Shown in pieces: positions 16,670 to 25,576 of a stretch of 64,000 bases of DNA. The position numbers and the translations under genes were made by a program. The stretch comes from Pseudomonas sichuanensis (GTDB taxonomy: Bacteria; Pseudomonadota; Gammaproteobacteria; Pseudomonadales; Pseudomonadaceae): contig NZ_QKVM01000034.1 in the NCBI RefSeq assembly GCF_003231305.1, positions 1-64,000 on the forward strand. The letters run 5' to 3'. The notes below the pieces were generated by a model. It ran no database searches. It was given only the letters and a program-made list of their open reading frames with translations, and was not told the DNA's origin. Positions within the stretch are counted from its first letter, which is position 1; each line of letters starts with the position of its first letter.

Positions 16670-17284
16670 TCAATACCCCACGGTCGACTGCAAGGTTGGG
16701 GAGGGTAATCGGGTCGCGCTCCCCTGCAGGAAAAACTGCTCCATGATCCTGTCGTCCGCGCTGGGCATGCGGCCCCGCTGGCGTGCATCCACTGTTGCGT
16801 ACAGCAACGTAATGAACAGCTCGGTCAGCAGCGCGGCCGTGACATCAATGCGAAAGGTTCCTTGTTGCTGACCACTCAAGAATAGCGCGTCGAGCTTGTC
16901 CAGATAGAACTGCCAATCCGCTTCCCGCTGCCCATTGGCCTGCAGATTGGCGTGGTAGCGGGACATCATGAACGCGATCAGTTCGCCTCGAGCCAGGTGC
17001 TCACGGATCAGCTGGCGCAGTGCAGCCAACGGCGACGGCGCCAGCGGCGCGACGCTGTCGAGGATGCATTCGAGGGTTGCCCTGGCATGCTGTTCGAGTT
17101 GGCTGTCGAGGTTGTCCCGTGTGCCACACAGGCGATGCAAGGTCGCCCGGCTGATGCCGGCAAGTTCGGCAAGTTCCTGCATGGACGCCCGCGGATACAG
17201 GGCAGCTGCTGCAAACAGTGTGTTCAGCAGGGTGCCGGGCAACGACAGGCCGGGGCAATCAGTTCTCGCTTTTACTAGGTCCAA
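16670..17284 (-). CDS. TetR-family repressor, left flank of the RND operon
   Basis: A 204-residue TetR regulator. HTH: MQELAELAGISRATLHRLCGTRDNL (residues about 35-59). The C-terminal half resembles that of the TetR gene at 23143-23703 (DALFLSGQQQGTFRID against DAFFLRGQQTGVFRID), so the two flanking the efflux operon are paralogues. The only in-frame start before the domain is TTG at 17284 (another TTG lies 42 bp in), suggesting weak translation. It is divergent from the efflux operon, with an 18-bp palindrome between them, and probably represses both directions. Confidence 0.87.
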   Translation of the reverse strand: MDLVKARTDCPGLSLPGTLLNTLFAAAALYPRASMQELAELAGISRATLHRLCGTRDNLDSQLEQHARATLECILDSVAPLAPSPLAALRQLIREHLARGELIAFMMSRYHANLQANGQREADWQFYLDKLDALFLSGQQQGTFRIDVTAALLTELFITLLYATVDARQRGRMPSADDRIMEQFFLQGSATRLPSPTLQSTVGY

Positions 17285-17306
17285 TATAAGCCTCTAAATA
17301 ATCTTA

Positions 17307-17324
17307 TGAGACAAATTTGACTCA
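17307..17324. promoter_or_regulatory. Candidate TetR operator palindrome
   Basis: TGAG-A-CAAATTTG-A-CTCA: an 18-bp palindrome with one mismatched pair, midway between the divergent TetR gene (start 17284) and the RND adaptor gene (start 17379). Length and position are those of a TetR-family operator controlling both promoters. ATAAG and CTTAT at 17295-17306 form a weaker flanking repeat. Confidence 0.55.
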
Positions 17325-17378
17325 TTAAGGTCGAAAAGGTAGCATCCGACCCGTTTTCAATCAAGGCTCGGGTGAGTG

Positions 17379-18518
17379 ATGGGCAAGACACGTGCGTTAA
17401 GGATGGGTGTGCTGGCAGGCGCAATGGCATTGGCTGGGTGTGGCCCGGCCGAGGAGCCGCAAAGTGCGGCTGAGGCCCGCTACCCGGTGGAAGTGGTGAG
17501 CCTGGTGGCCGAGTCGTTGACGCTGGCCTCGGAGTTGCCGGGGCGGGTTGAGCCGATGCGGGTGGCCGAGGTGCGCGCGCGGGTGGCGGGCATCGTCCTG
17601 CACAAGCGCTTCGAAGAGGGCGCCGACGTCAAGGCCGGCGACGTGCTGTTCCAGATCGATCCGGCGCCGTTCAAGGTGGCCCTGGCCCGTGCCGAGGCCG
17701 ACCTGGCCCGCGCCCAGGCGGTGCAGCAGGAGGCCGAGGCGCGGGTCAAGCGCTATGCGCCGCTGGTCAAGATCGAAGCGGTCAGTCAGCAGGATTTCGA
17801 CAGCGCCACCGCCACACTGCGCAGTGCCCAGGCAGCCGTGCGTTCCGGCCAGGCCGATGTGCAGACTGCACGCCTGAACCTGGGCTACGCCACCGTCACT
17901 GCGCCGATCTCAGGGCGTATCGGTCGGGCACTGGCCACCGAAGGTGCGCTGGTGGGGCAGGGCGACGCCACGCTGATGGCGCGGATTCAGCAGCTCGACC
18001 CGATCTATGTCGACTTCACCCAGTCTGCCGCCGATGCCCTGCGCTTGCGTCAGGCCTTGAAGGACGGCGCCCTGGCGGGTGGCGACGACAAGGCACTGAG
18101 TGCCCAGGTGGAAGGCACCGATTTTCAGCGCCAAGGCGCGCTGATGTTCACCGATGTGGCGGTCGATCGCGGCACTGGCCAGGTCACCCTGCGCGGGCGC
18201 TTTGACAATGCCGACGGCACCCTGTTGCCGGGCATGTACGTGCGCGTGCGCACCCCGCAAGGCACCGATCGGCAAGCCCTGCTGGTACCGCAACGAGCGG
18301 TGCAGCGCGGCAGCGATGGCGAGGCGCGGGTGATGGTGGTCGGTACCGGGAGCCTGGCCGAGGCGCGCAGCGTGCGCACTGGTGTGATGCAGGGTGCGCG
18401 CTGGCAGATCGTCGAGGGCTTGCACGCCGGCGATCAGGTGATCGTCGGTAGCCCAGCCGGCCTGGCCCCGGGCATGCCCGTGGTACCGGCCCAGGCACAA
18501 CAGGCTGCGGCGCAGTAA
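17379..18518 (+). CDS. RND efflux periplasmic adaptor (MFP) lipoprotein
   Basis: A 379-residue membrane fusion protein. Signal peptide with lipobox LAGC (Cys21), N-terminal beta region (LPGRVEPMRVAEVRARVAGIVLHKRFEEGADVKAGD within residues 47-90), a coiled-coil hairpin (about 100-155, EADLARAQAVQQEAEARV), lipoyl and beta-barrel domains, and a membrane-proximal segment ending near residue 370. It links the inner-membrane pump to the outer-membrane channel encoded next. GTG at 17376 directly precedes the ATG and is an alternative start. The RND gene follows after 15 bp. Confidence 0.93.
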   Translation: MGKTRALRMGVLAGAMALAGCGPAEEPQSAAEARYPVEVVSLVAESLTLASELPGRVEPMRVAEVRARVAGIVLHKRFEEGADVKAGDVLFQIDPAPFKVALARAEADLARAQAVQQEAEARVKRYAPLVKIEAVSQQDFDSATATLRSAQAAVRSGQADVQTARLNLGYATVTAPISGRIGRALATEGALVGQGDATLMARIQQLDPIYVDFTQSAADALRLRQALKDGALAGGDDKALSAQVEGTDFQRQGALMFTDVAVDRGTGQVTLRGRFDNADGTLLPGMYVRVRTPQGTDRQALLVPQRAVQRGSDGEARVMVVGTGSLAEARSVRTGVMQGARWQIVEGLHAGDQVIVGSPAGLAPGMPVVPAQAQQAAAQ

Positions 18519-18533
18519 GGCGAGGTAAAGCTA

Positions 18534-21500
18534 ATGTCCAAGTTCTTCATCAATCGGCCGAACTTCGCCTGGGTCGTGGCGTTGCTCATTTCCCTGGCCG
18601 GTCTGCTGGTGATCCCCACGCTGCCGGTGGCCCAGTATCCCAACGTGGCACCGCCACAGATCTCCATCACCGCCACATATCCGGGGGCCTCGGCCAAAGT
18701 GCTGGTCGAGTCGGTGACCAGCATCATCGAAGAGTCGCTCAACGGTGCCAAGGGCCTGTTGTACTACGAGTCCACCAACAACTCCAACGGCGTGGCCGAG
18801 GTGCTGGTGACCTTCGAGCCCGGCACCCCGCCGGACATGGCTCAAGTCGACGTGCAGAACCGTCTGAAAAAGGCCGAGGCACGCATGCCCCAGGCGGTGC
18901 TGACCCAAGGGCTCAAGGTCGAGCAGGCCAGTTCCGGTTTCCTGCTGATCTACGCCCTGACCAGCAAGGAGGGTGACAGCGGTGATACCACCGCGCTGGC
19001 CGATTACGCCGCGCGCAACATCAACAACGAGCTGCTGCGCGTGCCCGGTGTGGGCAAGCTGCAGTTCTTCGCCTCGGAGGCGGCCATGCGGGTCTGGGTC
19101 GATCCGCAGAAGCTGGTGGGCTACGGCCTGTCTATCGACGACATCAACAACGCCATCCGTGGCCAGAACGTCCAGGTGCCGGCCGGCAGCTTCGGCAGCA
19201 CGCCGGGCGCGAGCGAACAGGAACTGACCGCGACCCTGGCGGTGCAGGGCACCCTCGATACCCCGCAAGCCTTTGCCGGCATCGTGCTGCGCGCCAACCC
19301 GGATGGTTCCAGCGTGCGCCTGGGCGACGTCGCGCGCATGGCCATCGGCAGCGAAAACTACAACCTGTCTTCACGCCTGGACGGTAATCCGGCTGTGGCC
19401 GGCGCGGTGCAGCTGGCGCCCGGCGCCAACGCCATCGAGACCGCGACACTGGTCAAGGAACGCCTGGCCGAGCTGTCCCAGTTCTTTCCTGAGGGCGTCG
19501 AATATTCGGTGCCCTACGACACTTCACGCTTCGTCGACGTGGCCATCGAGAAGGTGATCCACACCCTGATCGAAGCCATGGTGCTGGTGTTCCTGGTGAT
19601 GTTCCTGTTCCTGCAGAACGTGCGCTACACCCTGATCCCGTCGATCGTGGTGCCGGTGTGCCTGCTGGGCACGCTGACGATCATGAAGCTGCTGGGTTTC
19701 TCGGTGAACATGATGACCATGTTCGGCATGGTGCTGGCCATCGGTATCCTGGTGGACGACGCCATCGTGGTGGTGGAGAACGTCGAGCGATTGATGGCCG
19801 AAGAAGGCCTGTCGCCGGTGAATGCCACCATCAAGGCGATGGGGCAGGTATCCGGAGCGATCATCGGTATCACCCTGGTGCTGGCCGCGGTGTTCATGCC
19901 GTTGGCGTTCATGTCCGGTTCGGTGGGGGTGATCTACCAGCAGTTCTCGGTGTCGCTGGCGGTATCGATCCTGTTCTCCGGCTTCCTGGCCCTGACTTTC
20001 ACCCCGGCTCTGTGCGCCACGCTGCTCAAGCCGGTGCCTCACGGTCACCATGAAAAGCGTGGTTTCTTCGGCGCCTTCAACCGCAGTTTCGCACGGGTGA
20101 CCGAGCGCTACTCTGTGCTGAACAGCGCCCTGGTGGCCCGCGCGGGGCGCTGGATGCTGGCCTACGTCGGCATCCTGGTGGTGCTGGGTTATTCCTACCT
20201 GCGTCTGCCTGAGGCCTTCGTGCCCTCGGAAGACCTGGGCTACACCATCGTCGATGTGCAACTGCCGCCGGGCGCGAGCCGGGTGCGTACCGATCATACC
20301 GCCGAAGCCCTGGAGAAATTCCTGATGTCGCGCGAGGCGGTGGGCAGTTCGTTCATCGTCAGCGGTTTCAGCTTCTCGGGGCAGGGCGACAACGCGGCGC
20401 TGGCGTTTCCGACCTTCAAGGACTGGTCGGTGCGTAACGCACAGCAGTCGGCAGACGCGGAAACCGCAGCCATCAACGCCCAGTTCGCGGCCCATGGCGA
20501 CGGTGCGATCACCGCTGTGATGCCTCCGCCGATTGACGGCCTGGGTAACGCCGGTGGCTTCGCCCTGCGCCTGATGGACCGGGGTGGCCTGGGCCGCGAA
20601 GCGCTGTTGGCCGCCCGCGACCAACTGCTGGCGCGCGCCAACGGCAATCCGGTGATTCTCTACGCGATGATGGAAGGCCTGGCCGAGGCGCCGCAACTGC
20701 GCTTGCACATCGACCGTGAGAAGGCGCGTGCCCTGGGTGTGTCGTTCGAGGCGATCAACAGCACCCTGGCCACGGCGTTCGGTTCGGCGGTGATCAACGA
20801 CTTCACCAATGCCGGGCGCCAGCAACGCGTGGTGGTGCAGGCCGAGCAGGGCGAACGCATGACGCCGGAGAGCGTGCTGCGCCTGTATGCACCGAACGCC
20901 AATGGCGAACAGGTGCCGTTCAGTGCCTTCGTCACCACTACCTGGGAAGAGGGCCCGGTGCAACTGGTGCGCTACAACGGCTATCCCTCGATCCGTATCG
21001 CCGGCGATGCTGCGCCAAGCCACAGCACCGGACAGGCGATGGCCGAGATGGAGCGCCTGGTCAGCGAGCTGCCGCCCGGCATCGGCTATGCATGGACCGG
21101 CCTGTCATATCAGGAGAAAGTCTCCAGCGGCCAGGCCGCCGGCCTGTTCGCCCTGGCCATCGTGCTGGTGTTCCTGCTGCTGGTGGCACTGTACGAAAGC
21201 TGGGCGATCCCGCTGACGGTGATGCTGATCGTGCCGATCGGCGCCTTGGGCGCGGTGTGGGCGGTGATGCTTACCGGGCTGCCCAACGATGTGTACTTCA
21301 AGGTCGGCCTGATCACCATCATTGGCCTCGCCGCGAAGAACGCGATCCTGATCGTCGAGTTCGCCAAGGAGTTGTGGGAGAAGGGCTACAGCTTGAGCGA
21401 CGCCGCCATCGAGGCCGCGCGCCTGCGTTTCCGCCCGATCGTGATGACCTCCATGGCCTTCATTCTCGGCGTGGTACCGCTGGCCATCGCCAGCGGCGCC

Positions 21501-21656
21501 GGTGCGGCTAGCCAGCGTGCCATTGGCACAGGGGTGATCGGCGGCATGCTCAGCGCCACGCTGCTGGGGGTGGTGTTCGTACCGATCTGTTTCGTCTGGG
21601 TGCTGTCGTTGCTCAAGCGCAAGCCAGCGCCACAGGCTGTCGAGGTGGCCAAGTGA
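18534..21656 (+). CDS. RND multidrug efflux pump, HAE1 family
   Basis: A 1040-residue inner-membrane pump with 12 transmembrane helices and two large periplasmic loops. Seen directly: MSKFFINRPNFAWVVALLISL at the start, the TM4 proton-relay pair in GILVDDAIVVVENVERLM (about residues 405-422), and a second TM10-12 block with GLAAKNAILIVEFAKEL. The proton motive force drives export of hydrophobic compounds from the periplasm and inner leaflet. It is in operon with an MFP and a NodT-type channel; substrates cannot be read from the sequence. P. putida has many such pumps, so no symbol is given. Confidence 0.95.
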   Translation: MSKFFINRPNFAWVVALLISLAGLLVIPTLPVAQYPNVAPPQISITATYPGASAKVLVESVTSIIEESLNGAKGLLYYESTNNSNGVAEVLVTFEPGTPPDMAQVDVQNRLKKAEARMPQAVLTQGLKVEQASSGFLLIYALTSKEGDSGDTTALADYAARNINNELLRVPGVGKLQFFASEAAMRVWVDPQKLVGYGLSIDDINNAIRGQNVQVPAGSFGSTPGASEQELTATLAVQGTLDTPQAFAGIVLRANPDGSSVRLGDVARMAIGSENYNLSSRLDGNPAVAGAVQLAPGANAIETATLVKERLAELSQFFPEGVEYSVPYDTSRFVDVAIEKVIHTLIEAMVLVFLVMFLFLQNVRYTLIPSIVVPVCLLGTLTIMKLLGFSVNMMTMFGMVLAIGILVDDAIVVVENVERLMAEEGLSPVNATIKAMGQVSGAIIGITLVLAAVFMPLAFMSGSVGVIYQQFSVSLAVSILFSGFLALTFTPALCATLLKPVPHGHHEKRGFFGAFNRSFARVTERYSVLNSALVARAGRWMLAYVGILVVLGYSYLRLPEAFVPSEDLGYTIVDVQLPPGASRVRTDHTAEALEKFLMSREAVGSSFIVSGFSFSGQGDNAALAFPTFKDWSVRNAQQSADAETAAINAQFAAHGDGAITAVMPPPIDGLGNAGGFALRLMDRGGLGREALLAARDQLLARANGNPVILYAMMEGLAEAPQLRLHIDREKARALGVSFEAINSTLATAFGSAVINDFTNAGRQQRVVVQAEQGERMTPESVLRLYAPNANGEQVPFSAFVTTTWEEGPVQLVRYNGYPSIRIAGDAAPSHSTGQAMAEMERLVSELPPGIGYAWTGLSYQEKVSSGQAAGLFALAIVLVFLLLVALYESWAIPLTVMLIVPIGALGAVWAVMLTGLPNDVYFKVGLITIIGLAAKNAILIVEFAKELWEKGYSLSDAAIEAARLRFRPIVMTSMAFILGVVPLAIASGAGAASQRAIGTGVIGGMLSATLLGVVFVPICFVWVLSLLKRKPAPQAVEVAK

Positions 21657-23059
21657 TGTTCGTGGGTAATCGTGTTCTTCCGTTGGTCCTGGCCTTGACC
21701 CTGGCGGGCTGTTCCCTGGCGCCGACCTATGAGCGCCCCGAGGCGCCGGTGCCGGCGCAGTGGGGCGACGCTGCCGGGCATCAAGGCCCGGTGGTGGAGC
21801 AGCTTGACTGGCAGGCATTCATCGTCGACCCGGTGCTGCGTCAGCTGGTGGGCTCCGCACTGGGCAACAACCGTTCGTTGCGCCAGACCCTGCTCGACAT
21901 CGAGCAGGCCCGCGCGCAATACCGTATCCAGCGCGCCGACCGGGTACCTGGGTTGAATGCCGGTGCATCGGGCAATCGCCAGCATCTGCCGGCGGACCTC
22001 TCGGGCAATGGCCGTGAGGGCGTCAACAGCACCTATCAGGTGGGGCTGTCGCTGCCGGAGTACGAGCTGGACCTGTTCGGCCGGGTCAAGAGCCTGAGCG
22101 ATGCGGCGCTGGAGCAGTACCTGGCCAGCGAGGAGGTCGGCCGTGCCGCGCACATCGCCTTGATCGCCGAAGTCAGCCAGGCCTACCTGACCCTGGATGG
22201 CGCCGAGCGCAGCCTGGCGTTGACCCGCCAGACCCTCGCCAGCCGCGAGGATTCGCTGGCCCTGGTCGGCCAGCGCCGCGCCGCCGGCACAGCCACCGCG
22301 CTGGACCATCAGGAGGCGTTGGGGTTGGTCGAGCAGTCCAGGGCGGACCTCGAAGCTACGGTGCGCCAGCAACGCCATGCCTATAACGCCCTGGTGCTGC
22401 TGCTGGGCGATGCGCAGGCGACCAAGGTGATCCCCGGTGAGCGCCCGGACGAGCCGATGGTGCTGCAGGACATCACCCCTGGCCTGCCGTCGGCGCTGAT
22501 CGAGCGCCGCCCGGACATCCTTGCCGCCGAGCACCGCTTGCGTTCACGCAACGCCGATATCGGCGCGGCGCGGGCGGCGTTCTTCCCGCGCATCAGCCTG
22601 ACCGGCAGCTTCGGTACCTCCAGTGCGCAGATGTCCGGGTTGTTCGACGGCGGTTCGCGCAGTTGGAGCTTCATGCCGCAGCTGTCGCTGCCATTGTTCG
22701 ATGCCGGCCGCAACCGCGCCGGGCTGAGCCTGGCCGAGGCGCGCAAGGATTCGGCGGTGGCTGCCTACGAGGGCACGATCCAGATCGCCTTCCGTGAGGT
22801 GGCCGATGCATTGGCCGCCACCGACACGCTACGCCGCGAGGAAGCCGCGCGGCGAGCGCTGGTCGATACCAGCCGGGCGACCGAGGCCTTGGCCAAGGCG
22901 CGTTATGAGGGTGGGGTGGATAACCATCTGCGCTACCTGGATGCGCAGCGCAGCAACTTCGTGAACGAGGCGGCCTATATCCAGGCCAGCACCCAGCGCC
23001 AACTGGCCCTGGTCGACCTGTTCCGCGCCTTGGGCGGTGGTTGGTCGAACAAGGGCTGA
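21656..23059 (+). CDS. NodT-family outer membrane efflux lipoprotein
   Basis: A 467-residue outer-membrane channel of the TolC/OprM type. Lipobox LAGC (Cys19) followed by SLAPTYERP, two repeated helical segments, and the typical C-terminal signature of the family (ALAKARYEGGVDNHLRYLDAQR, residues about 415-436). It completes the tripartite pump. The ATG overlaps the last base of the pump stop codon; a GTG 3 bp earlier is also possible. A rho-independent terminator follows at 23097. Confidence 0.94.
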   Translation: MFVGNRVLPLVLALTLAGCSLAPTYERPEAPVPAQWGDAAGHQGPVVEQLDWQAFIVDPVLRQLVGSALGNNRSLRQTLLDIEQARAQYRIQRADRVPGLNAGASGNRQHLPADLSGNGREGVNSTYQVGLSLPEYELDLFGRVKSLSDAALEQYLASEEVGRAAHIALIAEVSQAYLTLDGAERSLALTRQTLASREDSLALVGQRRAAGTATALDHQEALGLVEQSRADLEATVRQQRHAYNALVLLLGDAQATKVIPGERPDEPMVLQDITPGLPSALIERRPDILAAEHRLRSRNADIGAARAAFFPRISLTGSFGTSSAQMSGLFDGGSRSWSFMPQLSLPLFDAGRNRAGLSLAEARKDSAVAAYEGTIQIAFREVADALAATDTLRREEAARRALVDTSRATEALAKARYEGGVDNHLRYLDAQRSNFVNEAAYIQASTQRQLALVDLFRALGGGWSNKG

Positions 23060-23096
23060 GAACGGGCCCTTTGGTTGGCGAGTCCAACCGCCTTTG

Positions 23097-23126
23097 CCTC
23101 TGGATGTGATGTCCAGGGGCTTTTTT
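23097..23126 (+). terminator. Rho-independent terminator of the RND operon
   Basis: An 8-bp stem CCTCTGGA / TCCAGGGG (one G-T pair) with a 7-base loop, followed directly by C and six T residues. It lies 37 bp after the stop codon of the outer-membrane channel gene and before the convergent TetR gene. Confidence 0.85.
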
Positions 23127-23142
23127 ATGAGCGCTGCAAAGG

Positions 23143-23703
23143 TTATCGGCGCGGCGCCAAGGCGCCGTGCAGGAACAGCACTTCAAGGGTCTGCACGGAG
23201 GTGGCACTGGCGGCACGCCCGCGACGCTCGGCATCGACGATGCCGTAGACCATGCTCAGGAACATTTCAGTGAAAATGGCGGCGCTGATGTCGATGCGGA
23301 AAACGCCAGTCTGCTGGCCCCGCAGGAAGAATGCATCCAAGGCGTCGGCGTAGTCCTGCCAGCGGCGGTTGGTCTCGCTGCCGTCAAAGGTGTCCGGGCG
23401 GTACTGGAACAGCAGGAACAGCATCATCTCGCGGTGCTTGAGATGCTCGGTGATGAGGTGGCGCAGCGCCGGCAACGGCTCGGCATGGGCAAGGTCCGCC
23501 TCGCGGATGACCTTGTTGAGGATCTGCTCGCCATGGCTCTCGAGCATGCTCACCAGGTTGTCGCGGGTGCCACAGAAGCGGTGCAGGGTGGCCTTGCTGA
23601 CGCCGGCGGCTTCGGCCAGCTCTTTGAGGGTGGCCCTGGGGTGGACGACGATTGCATCGGCCAGCGCCTTGAGTAGGCGCTCGTCGGTTACCGGAGAAGT
23701 CAT
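23143..23703 (-). CDS. TetR-family repressor, right flank of the RND operon
   Basis: A 186-residue TetR regulator with HTH LKELAEAAGVSKATLHRFCGTRDNL (residues about 26-50). It shares with the TetR protein at 16670-17284 the GTRDNL end of the HTH, a GQQ(Q/T)G(T/V)FRID segment and a VD(A)xxRGR segment, so the two are clear paralogues. It is convergent with the efflux operon, so control of the pump would be in trans; autoregulation or control of the DUF1329 operon to its right are alternatives. Confidence 0.9.
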   Translation of the reverse strand: MTSPVTDERLLKALADAIVVHPRATLKELAEAAGVSKATLHRFCGTRDNLVSMLESHGEQILNKVIREADLAHAEPLPALRHLITEHLKHREMMLFLLFQYRPDTFDGSETNRRWQDYADALDAFFLRGQQTGVFRIDISAAIFTEMFLSMVYGIVDAERRGRAASATSVQTLEVLFLHGALAPRR

Positions 23704-23985
23704 CGAAATTGCTCACTTTGCTTGCTGTGTCGGCATTGTGAAGCAAATGCATCATGGAGACACCCGTCTGATAGAAAAAGCATCATTTGAAGCATGTTTG
23801 CCTTATGGGTTTGAGCATTCGTGTTGATCCTCCGTCCTCCCTCCCTCTGCCTCATTTGAAGTAACAAATGTTTCGTAAATTCACGTTTTTGGTGCGTGCG
23901 TTGCTGCATGAAGGTGCGCGGTTGGGTTTCCAGGTATCAAATATCAAATGTTATAAAAACGTAACTAAATGATAAATAACAACAA

Positions 23986-23997
23986 AACAACTGTTAT
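23986..23997 (-). promoter_or_regulatory. Regulon motif ATAAC-N4-GTT, site 1
   Basis: Read on the minus strand: ATAAC-AGTT-GTT, followed by TTG. It lies just upstream of the -24/-12 promoter of the DUF1329 operon. It is the weakest of the seven copies because the bases after GTT differ from the GTTGCG seen at 30752, 43707 and 48696. Confidence 0.5.
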
Positions 23998-24002
23998 GTA
24001 AT

Positions 24003-24018
24003 TGGCATGTGGTTTGCT
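24003..24018 (+). promoter_or_regulatory. Sigma-54 (-24/-12) promoter of the DUF1329 operon
   Basis: TGGCATGTGGTTTGCT: GG, exactly ten bases, GC, with TGGCA and TTGC context matching the sigma-54 consensus. It lies about 110 bp before the ATG of the DUF1329 gene. No enhancer-binding activator gene is found in this cluster. Confidence 0.6.
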
Positions 24019-24128
24019 CAAGGGCTTGGTGCCTGGGTCTTGCCCAGGTTGTCGTTCAGACCCTGTCGTTGCTCTTCCTGATCCAGGGGCGTGGGCAACG
24101 GCAGTTCAGAGCCCATGAGGACCTTCCA

Positions 24129-25553
24129 ATGAAAGATGTGATTCAGCGCCTTGATGTCGGCCATGCCTCGGTAGGGGTAATCAGGCCCTTGGTGGTGGCG
24201 CTCGCGGCCATGACCGCCCTAGGCTCGGCTCAGGCAGCCGAGAACAACGCGGCACAGCTGGGTGGCAAGCTGAACCCGCTGGGCGGCGAGGTGGCTGCCA
24301 ATGCCAACGGCTCGATCCCTGCCTGGGTGGCACCCGGCAAGCAGGAATCGGGATGGCGTTACGGCGAAGTGCGTGGCCAGTATTGGAAGTTCAAGGACGA
24401 CAAGCCGCTGTTCAGCATCGATGCCGGCAACGTGGCGCAGTACGCCAAGCAGCTTTCGCCCGGCCAGCTGGAGCTGTTCAAGAAAATCCCGGGTTACCGC
24501 ATGGATGTCTACCCCACCCGGCGTACCTGCGGCGCGCCGGATTTCGTGGCGGACAACACGCGCAAGAACGTCGGCTTCGCCACCCTCGATGCCACTGGCG
24601 TGGCACTGCAGGATGCCCATGTGCCCGGCACTCCGTTCCCCATGCCCACGACTGGCGCCGAGGTCATGTGGAACATGAAGATGCGCTACCGCGGTGTCGG
24701 TTTCGACATGTCCAAGACCGTTTCCGGATTATCGCCGCGCGACGCGGGTGGCAGCTGGCTGCGCACCTCTACCGACTGGTTCATGTACACCCCGTGGGGC
24801 CAGAAGGGCAGTGCGCTGTTCTCGTCGTTCGACCGCCTGGAAGTGGCCACCTACTTCAACTACAACGAGCCCGCGGCCCTGGCTGGCCAGGCCGGCGTGG
24901 TCACCACCAAGGCCGGTGAGCAGGCCAGTACCTTCTACTACTTCCCCGGCCAGCGCCGTGTGCGGCGGATGCCCTCGTATTCCTACGATGCGCCGCAGAT
25001 CGGCCTGGATAACCAGTACACCATCGATGAGTCGAATATCTTCTTCGGCCCCATGGACCGTTTCGACTGGAAGCTGATCGGCAAGCAGGAACTGCTGGTG
25101 CCTTACAACGCGTTCGGTGCCTATGACGGCTCCAAGCGTATCGAGGATGTGGCCCAGCAAAGTGCCATGGCCCCCGAGGCGCGGCGCTACGAATTGCACC
25201 GGGTGTGGGTGGTGGAAGCGAACGTGCGCCAGGGCATGCGCCACCAGGCGCCCAAGCGCGTGTTCTACATCGACGAGGACAGCTGGAACGGCCTGATGGC
25301 GGTCGACTACGACAAACAGGGGCAGATCTGGAAAGTCCGCGAGGGCTACACCATCCCGGTCTACGAGACCGGCACCTGCGATATGGAGGCTCAGGCCCAG
25401 TACAACCTGGTCGATGGCCGCTACCTCTACGACATGACCTCGATCGGCGTGGGCAAGAAGGACCACCGCTGGCTCACCGAGGATGCCGGCAACCCTCGCC
25501 TGAAGCGTGACTTCTATACCTCCGACAACCTGCGGGCTATCAGCGAACGTTGA
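24129..25553 (+). CDS. DUF1329 periplasmic protein
   Basis: A 474-residue exported protein of the DUF1329 family: signal peptide about residues 1-36 (ending SAQA), then NPLGGEVAANANGSIPAW, YRMDVYPTRRTCGAP, and DFYTSDNLRAISER at the C-terminus. The family has a LolA/LppX-like lipoprotein-carrier fold and is found with DUF1302, MMPL/RND and YCF48 genes, as here. The set is generally believed to move or bind hydrophobic compounds across the envelope. The ATG at 24129 follows a GAGGA site and gives the signal peptide; upstream in-frame codons are not needed. The next gene starts 23 bp later. Confidence 0.9.
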   Translation: MKDVIQRLDVGHASVGVIRPLVVALAAMTALGSAQAAENNAAQLGGKLNPLGGEVAANANGSIPAWVAPGKQESGWRYGEVRGQYWKFKDDKPLFSIDAGNVAQYAKQLSPGQLELFKKIPGYRMDVYPTRRTCGAPDFVADNTRKNVGFATLDATGVALQDAHVPGTPFPMPTTGAEVMWNMKMRYRGVGFDMSKTVSGLSPRDAGGSWLRTSTDWFMYTPWGQKGSALFSSFDRLEVATYFNYNEPAALAGQAGVVTTKAGEQASTFYYFPGQRRVRRMPSYSYDAPQIGLDNQYTIDESNIFFGPMDRFDWKLIGKQELLVPYNAFGAYDGSKRIEDVAQQSAMAPEARRYELHRVWVVEANVRQGMRHQAPKRVFYIDEDSWNGLMAVDYDKQGQIWKVREGYTIPVYETGTCDMEAQAQYNLVDGRYLYDMTSIGVGKKDHRWLTEDAGNPRLKRDFYTSDNLRAISER

Positions 25554-25576
25554 TCCATCACCTTTCGAGCGCCGAC

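Larger units (their letters stand above)
23704..24128. other. Regulatory intergenic region before the DUF1329 operon
   Basis: About 425 bases, much more AT-rich than the neighbouring genes (especially 23930-24000). It holds an inverted repeat CATTTG-N6-CAAATG at 23853-23870, a regulon motif copy at 23986-23997, a -24/-12 promoter at 24003-24018, and the start of a roughly 110-base leader before the ATG at 24129. The TetR promoter must lie at its left end. Confidence 0.6.
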
